IMG/VR virus record: IMGVR_UViG_3300037160_000024
Coordinates: 1 to 44,283 of that record
Origin: a virus
Direction: 5' to 3' (one strand)
DNA: 44,283 nt
In this document: positions 24,777-33,160 of the stretch, piece by piece
Layout of the letters: the number at the start of each line of letters is the position of its first letter
Numbering within the stretch: the first letter of the stretch is position 1
Translations under genes and position numbers: made by a program
Notes under the pieces: model-generated
Told to the model about the DNA's origin: nothing
The model's database searches: none
Seen by the model: the letters and a program-made list of their open reading frames with translations, nothing else

Positions 24777-25001
24777 ATGGGCGAGACCACCAGCACCTGG
24801 AGCCTGCCGCTGCACAGTTCGGACACCGAGCATCCGCGCATGAAGCGCCGCGACAGCAGGGGCAGTGGCGGCCCGCTCCGCATCAATCGCGGTGAGCACA
24901 ACTTCATCAGCGCGCCGGGCGATCCCACCGCGGGCATCGAGCACCCCGGCGTGAATGCGAGCAGCGTGCTCACCAACCCGTTCGACAAGCACAGTCGGTG
25001 A
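24777..25001 (+). CDS. Hypothetical hydrophilic protein, 74 aa
   Basis: It begins MGETTSTWSLPLHSSDTEHP and is His/Arg/Ser-rich without hydrophobic core segments. No family is recognised. TGA is followed immediately by the ATG of the next gene. Confidence 0.55.
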   Translation: MGETTSTWSLPLHSSDTEHPRMKRRDSRGSGGPLRINRGEHNFISAPGDPTAGIEHPGVNASSVLTNPFDKHSR

Positions 25002-25349
25002 ATGCCGACCACGCCGGTCACGGTCACGATGTGGCTGGATCCGCCCTTGGTGACGGACTTCCAGGTGGGCGACATGATCACCTGGCACGCGAGCTTCGTG
25101 GATCGTCAGACCAAGGCCCCAGTGACCCCGGACATCATCACCTTCGTCTACTCGTCGCCCCCCGGGCAGGCGCCGACGCCGGTGACGACGCCCGCGATCA
25201 CGGTGGACGCGACGGGTGTCTGCCACTACGACCTCGCCTTGTCGATCGTGGGCAAGTGGATTCTTACCACCGCGCCGCAAGGGAATCCTGGCGCAGTGTC
25301 GATCGGCAACCAGTCCATGGTGCTCAACGTCACCGAGATTGGGCAATGA
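25002..25349 (+). CDS. Beta-rich virion protein candidate, 115 aa
   Basis: ATG follows the previous TGA with no gap. The alternating pattern (TVTMWLDPPLVTDFQVGDMI, DATGVCHYDLALSIVGKW) suggests an Ig-like beta sandwich with W and Y core residues. I infer a head or tail accessory role from composition and place. Confidence 0.55.
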   Translation: MPTTPVTVTMWLDPPLVTDFQVGDMITWHASFVDRQTKAPVTPDIITFVYSSPPGQAPTPVTTPAITVDATGVCHYDLALSIVGKWILTTAPQGNPGAVSIGNQSMVLNVTEIGQ

Positions 25350-25549
25350 ATATGGTCAAACGTCTGAGCCGGTGGGGGTCAAATACCCTCGCGTGTTTGA
25401 AGCGCGGCCGCGCCGTAGGTTTCCGCACCTGGATAGGGCGGCTCAGTTTGGAGGACAGACATGCGTTTCCGCCGCCGCGGTCACAAGCGCCGGTAGGCGC
25501 CCAGGGCGTGGGGGCAGCAATGCCCCCGCTCCCGACGCACTGGAGCTAG
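25346..25549 (+). CDS. Doubtful ORF, 67 aa
   Basis: The ATG overlaps the previous TGA, and the frame stays open to 25549 (MNMVKRLSRWGSNTLACLKR...). It covers an 11-codon minigene in another frame and a strong hairpin, and its second half is Pro/Gln-rich shadow-like sequence. Coding is uncertain; the stretch may instead be a terminator region. Confidence 0.25.
   Translation: MNMVKRLSRWGSNTLACLKRGRAVGFRTWIGRLSLEDRHAFPPPRSQAPVGAQGVGAAMPPLPTHWS
25461..25496 (+). CDS. Arginine-rich minigene, 11 aa
   Basis: A full GGAGG (25450-25454) lies six bases before ATG-TAG encoding MRFRRRGHKRR. The ribosome site is better than most in this genome. It could be a tiny basic virion peptide, or a start site whose original gene was lost when the HNH gene arrived. 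Confidence 0.4.
   Translation: MRFRRRGHKRR
25510..25527. terminator. Hairpin with GCAA tetraloop between convergent genes
   Basis: GGGGGCA (25510-25516), loop GCAA, TGCCCCC (25521-25527): seven perfect pairs closed by a GNRA-type loop. It lies between the right-pointing genes and the end of the left-pointing HNH gene. No T-run follows on either strand, so termination would be imperfect or Rho-assisted. Confidence 0.55.
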
Positions 25550-26097
25550 GGATGATCCCGATGCCAGCGTTCTCTCGCCGCAGCCTTGAGCCGCTCGCGG
25601 TTCGCCGCGTAGTAAGCACGACTGTTGGCCCTGTGGTTCTCGGCAAAGATCGGGTCCGAGGCGCGAGCGTTGGCTTGCCAGAGCGCTTCACACTTCCGAC
25701 ACATTCGAGAGCCGTTATCCTTCCTGATGTACGTGTTCGCCTCAGTGAACTCGTGACCACTCTTGCAGTGGGTCTTATCTGCGTTTTTGCGAGTGACCGT
25801 CAAGCGGCTCGCCAGCAGATTCTCTTGGCAGCTCGCCTTGCGAAGATGAGCGAGATTCACACAGGAACGATGGGGGCATGTCGATCCGCCTTGGCAGGCG
25901 CGGTCTGAGTTGTGGCAAACATGATCCAGTTGCACACCCTTGGCGAGCGGCCCGTAGAACTGCTCCCACATGTACCGATGAGCCCTCACCTGCCTTCCGT
26001 CAATGGTGAGTACCCCGTAGCCCTGATCGTTCTGGGTTCCCCTCCATCGCAGGCACTCGCCTACCCACTCAACCGGCAAGGCGAGGGACTGTTTCAT
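25546..26097 (-). CDS. Free-standing HNH homing endonuclease, 183 aa
   Basis: Residues 26-95 carry an HNH_3-type core: GYGVLTIDGRQVRAHRYMWE, then VQLDHVCHNSDRAC, then SCVNLAHLRKASCQENLL. The His in LDHVC, the Asn in CVNL and the His in AHL give the ββα-metal site. A second metal knuckle follows (THCKSGHEF ... MCRKCEALW). The C-terminus is Arg/Ala-rich. It is the only left-pointing gene within the late arm and uses less G/C-biased codons, so it is a mobile insertion. It occupies the gap just upstream of the gene at 26118; its ATG is 20 bases from that gene's start. There are no signs of a surrounding intron. Confidence 0.85.
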   Translation of the reverse strand: MKQSLALPVEWVGECLRWRGTQNDQGYGVLTIDGRQVRAHRYMWEQFYGPLAKGVQLDHVCHNSDRACQGGSTCPHRSCVNLAHLRKASCQENLLASRLTVTRKNADKTHCKSGHEFTEANTYIRKDNGSRMCRKCEALWQANARASDPIFAENHRANSRAYYAANRERLKAAARERWHRDHP

Positions 26098-26102
26098 ATA
26101 GT
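26097..26102 (+). promoter_or_regulatory. Candidate -10 box TATAGT near the HNH insertion edge
   Basis: TATAGT lies upstream of the GGAGG ribosome site (26105-26109). A transcript starting about 26109 would leave little room for that site, and no -35 is evident, so this is weak. Confidence 0.25.
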
Positions 26103-26117
26103 GCGGAGGTTACCACA

Positions 26118-26618
26118 ATCCCTTTAGGCCAGTATCAGAAGGGCCGGATCCTCTCGGGCCTGTTCGGTGCCACTGCGTACCCGGCGATCCCCGCCACGCT
26201 CTACCTGTTCGCGAGCACCGCACCGTGGGCCACCTCGACCGATGCGCAGATCCTCGCTGCTGAGCCGACCGTCACCACGGGCGGTTACCTGCGGCCTTCG
26301 GTGACCAACAACGGCACTGACTTCGCGGCCGTGTCGGTGGGCGCCTTCGTGGGCAGTGCTTCGAGCACCAACCTCCAGGCCGGTCCTGGACCCACTGGGG
26401 TGCTCTCTTGGCCCGCCTCGACCGGCTCCGGGTGGACATCGGCGGGATCCTTCCTCGTGACCGTGGGCTGGGCTGACGGCGCGACCCCTGGCGCCGGAAA
26501 CATCATCTGGTGCGGCACGCCGGTCAACGGCTCGGGCAACCCGCTGTCGCTCCAGGTGAACCAGGCGGGGATCACGATCTATCTGGCTGCCGGCGGGTTT
26601 TCCACGCTGCTCCTGTAG
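26118..26618 (+). CDS. Virion protein with apparent ATC start, 166 aa
   Basis: The coding pattern clearly begins before the first in-frame GTG (26301): GQYQKGRILSGLFGA and AIPATLYLFASTAPWA read as a conserved N-terminus. No ATG, GTG or TTG is in frame upstream. ATC at 26118 lies eight bases after GGAGG (26105-26109), the normal spacing, so initiation at ATC is the best reading. The motif TVTTGGYLRPSV recalls small phage tail or fibre proteins with a GG-Y-x-R-x-x-V signature (loose recollection). The rest is Gly/Thr/Ser beta-rich. A start codon mutated by the HNH insertion or by a sequencing error is the alternative. Confidence 0.6.
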   Translation: MPLGQYQKGRILSGLFGATAYPAIPATLYLFASTAPWATSTDAQILAAEPTVTTGGYLRPSVTNNGTDFAAVSVGAFVGSASSTNLQAGPGPTGVLSWPASTGSGWTSAGSFLVTVGWADGATPGAGNIIWCGTPVNGSGNPLSLQVNQAGITIYLAAGGFSTLLL

Positions 26619-26621
26619 GCC

Positions 26622-28877
26622 ATGGCGAACCCCACCACCGTCGGCGCCGCCTGGGGCACGGGGGACAGTGCGGACCACGCGACCTTCGCCATCCCAGCAC
26701 GGACCATCGGTGCGACCAACAACCTGATCCTGGCTTTCGCCGAGGTACGCTCCGCTGCGGCCACCAACTTCACGGCGCTGGTGCCGACGGACGGGAGCAA
26801 CACCTACCACCTCCTCTACGGGGTGGCGCCCTCGACGGCCACCTACGCCTCGTGCTACTGGGCGCTCGCCGCCGGCACGGGGCCGTACACGATCACCTGG
26901 ACACCGTCGGCGAGCGGCACGGTGGCATCGCAATGCCGGGAGATCACCGGCAACGACACCACCACCCCGGTCGACCAGTCGGCGTTCACCAATGGCACCT
27001 CGGTCAGCGGCACTGCCTTCGCGCCGACCTCGCTGACCTCGAGCTTCGCGAACGAGTTGGCGGTGGGCGCGGTCCACTGGCTCGGCAGCACCGGCACCGC
27101 ACCGCTCTCGGCGCAGACCTTCTCGACGGGGTCAGGTCAGGTCAACGACACCCCGGTCAGCGCCACCAACGCCCACAACTGCTCGGTGGGTCTCAGCGAG
27201 ATCAATCTCGCCACCGCCGGCGCGTTGACCTTCACGGGCACGCTGGGCGCCAACGCGGCCTACGCCTGCGGGCTGGTCACGGTCACCGGGACGCGCGGGG
27301 TGACCCCGCCGACCTCGCTGAAGAACCCATCGCTCGGCATGATCCAGCGCGGCGCGACGGCGGTGCCCGCGTCCCAGGCCGCCTTCCTGCACGGCTCGAT
27401 CATCGAGTGCCACTGGGGGGCACAGTCGTCGCAGGGGGACTCGCTCAACAACGCTGCGCAGCCGGACGCGGGAATGCCAACCGGGGGCTGGGGGCAGACC
27501 ATCGCCCCGGCGTTCATCAACACCATGAACAACCAGCTCAGGGCAGTGCGTCAGTACAACGCCAACACCGCCAACGTGCGCACGATCACGGGTGCGGTGA
27601 TCACCAGTTCCAACCTGCTCGCCAGCGCCTCGCTGACCTCTGCCGACATTGGCAAGTACGTGAGCGGACCCGGGCTGCTGATCGGGACGTACATCACCGT
27701 CTACGCGGGCGGGATCTCCTACGAGCTGAGCCAGAATCCGAGCGCGCAGGGGAGTGGCCTCACCATCCAGGTTGGCCAGCCTCAGACCCTTCGCCTCCGG
27801 GTGGAGACGGGGATCCACTCGCCCAACTGGGCGTACGCGCTCGGTGGCGGGGCGCTGACCGTCCACTCGGGGAGCAGTGGCGTCGGGCAGGTGCCGCAGT
27901 GGTGGAAGACCCCGGTGCTCAACGCCTACGCCAACCTCATCTCCGGGCTGGCAAACTGCGTGCTCACTCCCGGGGTCGGGGCCTCGACCACGGTCGACCT
28001 CTGCCCGGAGATCCGCGAGTGCCTGGTCGGCCTGTCGATGCTCTTCTTCGGGGAGTGCTTCATCCGCTTCCCCACCAGTGGCTCGCCGACCAACAGCGCG
28101 GTGCTGCTCGGCGCCGGGCTGACCTCGCAGTTGGACTTCAACTCGATGACCGCGGCGCTGGCGATCCACGGCGCGAACTTCCTCAACACGCTCACCTTCT
28201 CTGATGTCAACGACTACCAGAACCTCGTGGGTGAGAGCCCGGCACCACCGCCGAGCTTGCAGAAGCGGGCCTTCCGGCTGGGGATCATGGACTACATGAA
28301 CAACAACCTCGCGGGGTTCGGGTTCACCAACGCCTCCTTCGATTCGTCGAACGGGAGCGCGCAGATTTACACCGACATGCAGCTCTACGGCCCCAAGGGG
28401 ACCGGGGATCCGACCCGCAACAACAACGCCGCGATCTCGTTCCAGACCTACCCCAACTCGGGCACCGCGGGGGCAAACCAGCAGTACGGCTCGCTCCCCG
28501 GGCTGCTCGCCCGCGCGGTGACCTACGGAGCATCCTCGATCGAGATCCCGGGGTCCACGCAACTCCCGAGCGGCTTCACCCAGGGCACGTACCAGCCCCT
28601 TGACGCGGCCATCGAGGCTGACCAGCCGGTGTCGCCCACGTACTGGCCGTGGACCTCGTCCTCGACCGGCACCACGATCCTGCTGGCGGTGCATGATCAG
28701 AGCACATCGAGTGAGCGCGTGATGCTCACCATCATCGGCCCCCAGGAGATGTTCGTCATGGATCAGTCCACCTCGACCGAGACGATCACCCTCCTGGCGA
28801 TCTTCGGGGTGCCCTACGTGGTGAGCAAGACCATCCTCGCCGGCACCGCGCAGCCGATCCCCGGCAAGCCGTTCTGA
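26622..28877 (+). CDS. Large virion protein, possible fibre with glycosidase-like barrel, 751 aa
   Basis: Residues 1-230 are a Thr/Ala/Gly-rich beta domain (WGTGDSADHATFAIPARTIG) of the lectin-like or jelly-roll style used on tail fibres. Residues about 240-640 differ: LRLRVETGIHSPNWAYALGG, VPQWWKTPVLNAYANLISGL, then RECLVGLSMLFFGECFIRFP and NTLTFSDVNDYQNLVG. They have the helix-strand rhythm of a TIM-barrel glycosidase. Acidic candidates exist but none is assigned. The C-terminus (650-751) is a small beta domain. The second adsorption or depolymerase module of the particle is a fair inference. Confidence 0.55.
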   Translation: MANPTTVGAAWGTGDSADHATFAIPARTIGATNNLILAFAEVRSAAATNFTALVPTDGSNTYHLLYGVAPSTATYASCYWALAAGTGPYTITWTPSASGTVASQCREITGNDTTTPVDQSAFTNGTSVSGTAFAPTSLTSSFANELAVGAVHWLGSTGTAPLSAQTFSTGSGQVNDTPVSATNAHNCSVGLSEINLATAGALTFTGTLGANAAYACGLVTVTGTRGVTPPTSLKNPSLGMIQRGATAVPASQAAFLHGSIIECHWGAQSSQGDSLNNAAQPDAGMPTGGWGQTIAPAFINTMNNQLRAVRQYNANTANVRTITGAVITSSNLLASASLTSADIGKYVSGPGLLIGTYITVYAGGISYELSQNPSAQGSGLTIQVGQPQTLRLRVETGIHSPNWAYALGGGALTVHSGSSGVGQVPQWWKTPVLNAYANLISGLANCVLTPGVGASTTVDLCPEIRECLVGLSMLFFGECFIRFPTSGSPTNSAVLLGAGLTSQLDFNSMTAALAIHGANFLNTLTFSDVNDYQNLVGESPAPPPSLQKRAFRLGIMDYMNNNLAGFGFTNASFDSSNGSAQIYTDMQLYGPKGTGDPTRNNNAAISFQTYPNSGTAGANQQYGSLPGLLARAVTYGASSIEIPGSTQLPSGFTQGTYQPLDAAIEADQPVSPTYWPWTSSSTGTTILLAVHDQSTSSERVMLTIIGPQEMFVMDQSTSTETITLLAIFGVPYVVSKTILAGTAQPIPGKPF

Positions 28878-29791
28878 TGGCAACCCTGGTCGAGCCCGGC
28901 GCGTTCGGCTCGGAGGCGGGCACCGCCGACCGGACCTTCACCTGGCGGTTCCGGCAGTTGGTGCGGGACATGCCGGTGAGCGCCAACGAGCAGATGAGCG
29001 GCGACGGCACCTCCACGCTCTTTCAGCTCCAGAAGGTGCCGATCTACGACGACCAGAACACCATCGTCACCGACAGCGGGACCACGGTGCCGATCGTGCG
29101 CAACCGCGATGCCCTGACCGGCAGCAACGTCTACCTCGACTTCGACACCGGGCTGATGCTCTTCGCCCAGGGCAACGCGCCGGCGGCGCTGAGCAACAAC
29201 GTCGCCATCCAGAAGACCAAGGTGCGCTGGAGCGACGCCGCCATCCTCGCCTCGCTCAACGGCGGCCTGCGCCAACTCTTCCCGCGCCAGTTCCGGTCCG
29301 CGGTGGACACCTCGATCACCCTCCAGGTGAATCAGTGGGATTATCAACTCCCGCAGCCCTTCTACGACCCGCGGTGCCGGATCATCAGCGTGTCGATCCA
29401 GGAGGTGCCCTCGAGCGTCAACCGCCCGGTGCCGGTCAGCGGGTTCACGCGCCGCGGGTTGACCACCATCGACATCCCCACCTCGCAGCGGTACACCCCG
29501 GGCGCGACCGTCTGGGTCGAGTACACCGCGCCGTACCGCTCGCTGGCGGAGTTGGAGCCGCAACTCTACGAGCTGCCTCTCTACTACGCGGCCGGGCAGT
29601 TGCTCGGATTCGACGAGACCCGGCGTACCCGGATCGACACGCAGAGCCCCGCGGCGGAGGCGAGCGCCAACCCGCCGATGTACCAGCAGAACGCGGGGTC
29701 TTGGTTCATGAATCAGTTCAACGCGATGGTCATGGCGCTGCCACCGCCCACCCTGCGGATGCCCCGGCCGATCTCGACATACGAGCACTGA
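28877..29791 (+). CDS. Head-tail adaptor/connector candidate, 304 aa
   Basis: ATG overlaps the previous TGA. A helical segment at about 105-140 (DAAILASLNGGLRQLFPRQF) followed by beta strands (VNQWDYQLPQPFYDPRCRII) and a C-terminal helix (LPLYYAAGQLLGFDETRRTR) has the look of head-tail joining proteins that dock under the portal. No exact family is claimed. It precedes the AAA+ gene by three bases and a tail protein follows. Confidence 0.55.
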   Translation: MATLVEPGAFGSEAGTADRTFTWRFRQLVRDMPVSANEQMSGDGTSTLFQLQKVPIYDDQNTIVTDSGTTVPIVRNRDALTGSNVYLDFDTGLMLFAQGNAPAALSNNVAIQKTKVRWSDAAILASLNGGLRQLFPRQFRSAVDTSITLQVNQWDYQLPQPFYDPRCRIISVSIQEVPSSVNRPVPVSGFTRRGLTTIDIPTSQRYTPGATVWVEYTAPYRSLAELEPQLYELPLYYAAGQLLGFDETRRTRIDTQSPAAEASANPPMYQQNAGSWFMNQFNAMVMALPPPTLRMPRPISTYEH

Positions 29792-29794
29792 CTC

Positions 29795-30844
29795 GTGCGC
29801 TTCCAGCCGGCGACCTACGACATTCTCCCCACGGTCGACCAGATGGTGGCGACCATGAACCAGACCGTGAGCGGCCTCGATCTCTTCAAGCGACGGCTCG
29901 CCCTGGCCTTGCGCCGCTTCATGGTGGCGGCGGCGAAGGATCACGACCGGCCGCCCCAGAATCTCGTAGTGATCGGCCCCTCGGGAGGCGGCAAGACGCA
30001 TACCCTGCGCCAGTTGCTCGGCTCGATCCCGGTGATCTGGACCGACGTGGACGCCACCGCCTTCAGCGAGACCGGCTACGTCGGCCGCGAGCTTTCCTCG
30101 ATGTACCTCGGCCTGCTTGCCCCCAAGTGGCGAGGGGGCCGCGGGGAGCCGGAGAAGCCGCTCAGCCAGCCTGAGATCGTCTCCCATGCCTCACGCTGGG
30201 GGGTGATGATCATCGACGAGTTCGACAAGATCCGAGCCTCCTCGCGGCCGACCCCGAGCGGGGAGCGGCAGGTGGGGCGCGGGCTCCAGGCGGAGATGCT
30301 CAAGCTGGTCGAGGGCGTCGACGCCATGGTCAAGCGCAACGACGACGACCGGGGCGTCCCCTTCCCGACCCACAACGTGCTCCACATCGCCGTGGGAGCG
30401 TTCCAGGGGCTCGACAAGATCGTCGCGAAGGAATTACTCGCCGAGGGCCTCCAGGTGCCCCCTGCGGCCTACCAGAAGGCGAGCATCATCAACCTGATCG
30501 ACTATGGGTTCCTTGAGGAGTTGATCGGCCGGTTCGCGACCGTGCTGACCCTGCCCCCGCTGGACACCGGGCACATGAGCCGGATCCTCCGCGAGCACGT
30601 CATCCCCGAGTTCCAGCGCCAGTGCGCCGACGACGGCATCACGCTCACCGTCGACGAGGGGGCGCTGATGGCGCTCTCCAACAAGGCCGCGGGGCTGCCG
30701 ATCGGCGCACGCGCCCTCACCCCGATGGTGGACGACTGCCTCGCCAAGAACTGGGCAGAGGCGGAGGCGGGGGATCAGTTGAAACTCGACGCCAACGGGG
30801 TGAGGGCCGACACCTGCCTCTTGGTGCGTCCGGTGGCTGTCTGA
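29795..30844 (+). CDS. ClpX/HslU-like AAA+ unfoldase, 349 aa
   Basis: This is an ATP-driven protein remodeler in form. Walker A is GPSGGGKT (61-68) and Walker B VMIIDEFDKI (137-146). The pore loop TGYVGRE (93-99) is identical to the GYVG loop of ClpX/HslU. Sensor 1 is IAVGAF (198-203), the arginine-finger region FLEELIGRF (239-247), and sensor 2 IGARALTP (303-310). The ClpX zinc domain is absent, and I see no IGF-type loop for docking ClpP, so it may act without a protease. It sits between the head-tail adaptor and tail genes in the late operon, so a role in assembling or remodelling virion proteins is suggested. GTG at 29795 starts it, three bases after the previous stop. Confidence 0.85.
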   Translation: MRFQPATYDILPTVDQMVATMNQTVSGLDLFKRRLALALRRFMVAAAKDHDRPPQNLVVIGPSGGGKTHTLRQLLGSIPVIWTDVDATAFSETGYVGRELSSMYLGLLAPKWRGGRGEPEKPLSQPEIVSHASRWGVMIIDEFDKIRASSRPTPSGERQVGRGLQAEMLKLVEGVDAMVKRNDDDRGVPFPTHNVLHIAVGAFQGLDKIVAKELLAEGLQVPPAAYQKASIINLIDYGFLEELIGRFATVLTLPPLDTGHMSRILREHVIPEFQRQCADDGITLTVDEGALMALSNKAAGLPIGARALTPMVDDCLAKNWAEAEAGDQLKLDANGVRADTCLLVRPVAV

Positions 30845-31128
30845 TGGCGACGAGCAACCCCGGGGCCACGCCGCCCACGGTTCCGAGCGGGCAGGGCGCC
30901 GGCGCCAATACCTTCCCGTTCCTCAACGTCACCGGGGCGATCACTGCTCAGAGCATCACCACCCGGCAGCCGCTCCAGATCCAGCAGGGCAGCCACCTCC
31001 TCTCGGGGGTCGGGGTGCCTTCCGCCGCGATCGGGGTGAACGGCGATGCGTACCTCCGGCGTGACGGCGGTGCTGGTGCGACCCACCTGTATTACAAGGC
31101 AAGCGGCGCCTGGACGGGCCTGGTCTGA
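30844..31128 (+). CDS. Small fibre-tip-like protein, 94 aa
   Basis: ATG overlaps the AAA+ TGA. The C-terminal half (GVNGDAYLRRDGGAGATHLY, then YKASGAWTGLV) is the common end of phage fibre and collar proteins (G-x-x-G-D-x-Y, then W). The N-terminus is Pro/Gly/Thr-rich. It is probably a small virion component that acts with the large tail protein that follows (ATG overlaps TGA). Confidence 0.6.
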   Translation: MATSNPGATPPTVPSGQGAGANTFPFLNVTGAITAQSITTRQPLQIQQGSHLLSGVGVPSAAIGVNGDAYLRRDGGAGATHLYYKASGAWTGLV

Positions 31129-33125
31129 TGCCGGTAGCCTTCGATCCCGCCTCGGTGCGCATGGACAGCGTCGGTGACGATTACGACGTGGCGATCGGCT
31201 ACCCGGATCCCAACACCAGCCTGGTGCGCATGGTGGGCTACGTGCTGACCCCGGGCGGGACGTGGAGCGAGAGCACCGACATGCAGGACGAGAACCACCT
31301 CGTGCAGATCGCCTCGCCATCGTCGTCGGACAAGTTCACCCGCTTCCCGAAGGTGTCCCAGGGCGACTGGAGCGGCGGCGAGCGCCAGCTCATCTTCATC
31401 ACCGCCAACCAGTACTACTCGAGCACCCAGCTCAACGTTTCCCTGCCCGGGCATCTCACCTGCAACGGTGCCTACTACACCGCGACCATCCCCAACGGGG
31501 TCACGCCGTCCACGACCAGCCCGATCCCCCGGGTGGTGGCCTCGAGCATCAAGCGCATCTACTTCCTCGGCGTCAACGCGGGCACCTACTACGTGTCGAC
31601 CTACGACCTGCTTCGCGGCACCGTCGGCACCGCGGCGGCGACCGGCTTCGGCATCCTCCACGAGGTGATGCGCAACAGCGACTACCCGGTCTACATCGGC
31701 GCGGTGAGCGGGATCTGGGCGGGGAGTGGGACCGGGACCACGGTGACCCTGACGCCCCAGGTGACCAACGACGACGTGGCCCTGATCAACGGCGCGAGCA
31801 TGGCGACCTTCGCGGGCTCGGTGTACTACATCGTCGGCATCACCTCGCCGAACGCCATCCACGCGGCCACCTACCCGCTGCCGGGCGCCGGCATCGGGTC
31901 GACCGTCTACACCGCGCAGCAGATGGAGGGGTTGATCCAGGTGCTCTCGCGGGGATCGACCGGGCTGATCTTCGTCACCGGGGCGTCGAGTGGCGTGGAC
32001 CAGTATGTCTACGCCTTCGACGGGGTGAATGCCAACTTCCTCGGAAGGATCGAGGGCGACGTGCTTGACGCCTGCGAAGCCAACGGCACCGTCTACATCC
32101 TCACCGCCGCGCTGGCCTCGCAGCCCTCCGCGCCCTCGCTGCCGGTGATCTACTCGGTGACCGGATCGACCCTCAACACCTTCGACGACTTCCGCAAGGT
32201 GGATCCCGACTTCTACCCGCTCTCGGAGTTTGCCAATGGTCACATCGAGAGCGACGGCGCCTACCTCTACCTCTGGTATTGCGGCCTCTCGGTGAAGCGG
32301 TACTCGCTGACCACCAGCGCGGTGAGTGACATCGGCAATCCGGCGTGCGTGACGGCCAACTCGCTCAACCGGGCAGGAACCCCCTTCGGCGACGGCGGCT
32401 TCGTCGAGATCGAGCCCTTCGTGTCGACCACCACCGCGTATCTCAACACCCCGACCCTGGCCCCGAGCGTGGACGGGGTGATGCTCACCTCCTGGTACGA
32501 CTTCGGCACCCCCGACGTGGACAAGAGTTTTAAGAGCATCGAGTTCGCCTTCAACTCCACCTTCGTCGAGACCTCGGTGACCGTGAACTATCAGCTCGAC
32601 AACCCCAACACAGGGTTTCAGCCGCTCGACGTGGACGTGTCCCAGGACGGCCTCCAACTCGAGGCGTTGTTCCCGGGCGGGACGATCGGCAAGCGGGTGC
32701 GCTACCAGATCACGCTGAGCCATCTCCAGAGCCCCGACGTGCAGTTGTGGTCGACGCTCGCCACCCTCGCCCGGATCTGGACCTTCACGGTGTCCTGCCG
32801 CCACGATCCCAAGATCCGGGGGCTGACCGATGATCCCCAGGGCAGGACGTCGATGCAGTTGATCGCCAACATCCTCAACGCCTACCAGCTCGCGGGCGGC
32901 AAGGTGGTGATGTGGGTGCCCGATGCGACCGTGGGTCCCGACAACCCGAGCATTGACCCGATCACCGGGGCCAACGTGATCGGCGTGTCCCAGGTGAGCG
33001 CGGTGCTCCAGGACTACTCGCGGACCAACGCGCCCGGGGTGTCGCCGACCTACCACCAGCTCAACGATGGGCCCGCGGACATGAGCGCGGACATATTGAT
33101 CACCGCGGCCGAGGCGCTCGGGTAA
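31128..33125 (+). CDS. Large tail protein (nozzle/hub candidate), 665 aa
   Basis: It is beta-rich with recurring YxxYxxxG/NAxN strand patterns (FITANQYYSSTQLNVSLPGH, ASSIKRIYFLGVNAGTYYVS, GGVDQ-like blades). This recalls beta-propeller tail-nozzle proteins of podoviruses such as the T7 gp12 group, though no sequence match is claimed. Residues 470-560 form a separate strand-rich segment (SFKSIEFAFNSTFVETSVTV), and the C-terminus is helical. It is the last morphogenesis gene before the lysis block. Confidence 0.6.
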   Translation: MPVAFDPASVRMDSVGDDYDVAIGYPDPNTSLVRMVGYVLTPGGTWSESTDMQDENHLVQIASPSSSDKFTRFPKVSQGDWSGGERQLIFITANQYYSSTQLNVSLPGHLTCNGAYYTATIPNGVTPSTTSPIPRVVASSIKRIYFLGVNAGTYYVSTYDLLRGTVGTAAATGFGILHEVMRNSDYPVYIGAVSGIWAGSGTGTTVTLTPQVTNDDVALINGASMATFAGSVYYIVGITSPNAIHAATYPLPGAGIGSTVYTAQQMEGLIQVLSRGSTGLIFVTGASSGVDQYVYAFDGVNANFLGRIEGDVLDACEANGTVYILTAALASQPSAPSLPVIYSVTGSTLNTFDDFRKVDPDFYPLSEFANGHIESDGAYLYLWYCGLSVKRYSLTTSAVSDIGNPACVTANSLNRAGTPFGDGGFVEIEPFVSTTTAYLNTPTLAPSVDGVMLTSWYDFGTPDVDKSFKSIEFAFNSTFVETSVTVNYQLDNPNTGFQPLDVDVSQDGLQLEALFPGGTIGKRVRYQITLSHLQSPDVQLWSTLATLARIWTFTVSCRHDPKIRGLTDDPQGRTSMQLIANILNAYQLAGGKVVMWVPDATVGPDNPSIDPITGANVIGVSQVSAVLQDYSRTNAPGVSPTYHQLNDGPADMSADILITAAEALG

Positions 33126-33160
33126 AATGCTGGGGGGCGACCAAACCCGCTACGGCCGTC

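Noticed and set aside
25216-25908. Right-pointing frame crossing the HNH gene
   Set aside because: Antisense shadow of the HNH endonuclease and of the small genes before it.
25346-26117. Group I intron carrying the HNH gene
   Set aside because: The HNH gene points against the flanking genes, no exon continues upstream in frame with the 26118 gene, and a ribosome site precedes that gene, so a free-standing insertion is simpler.
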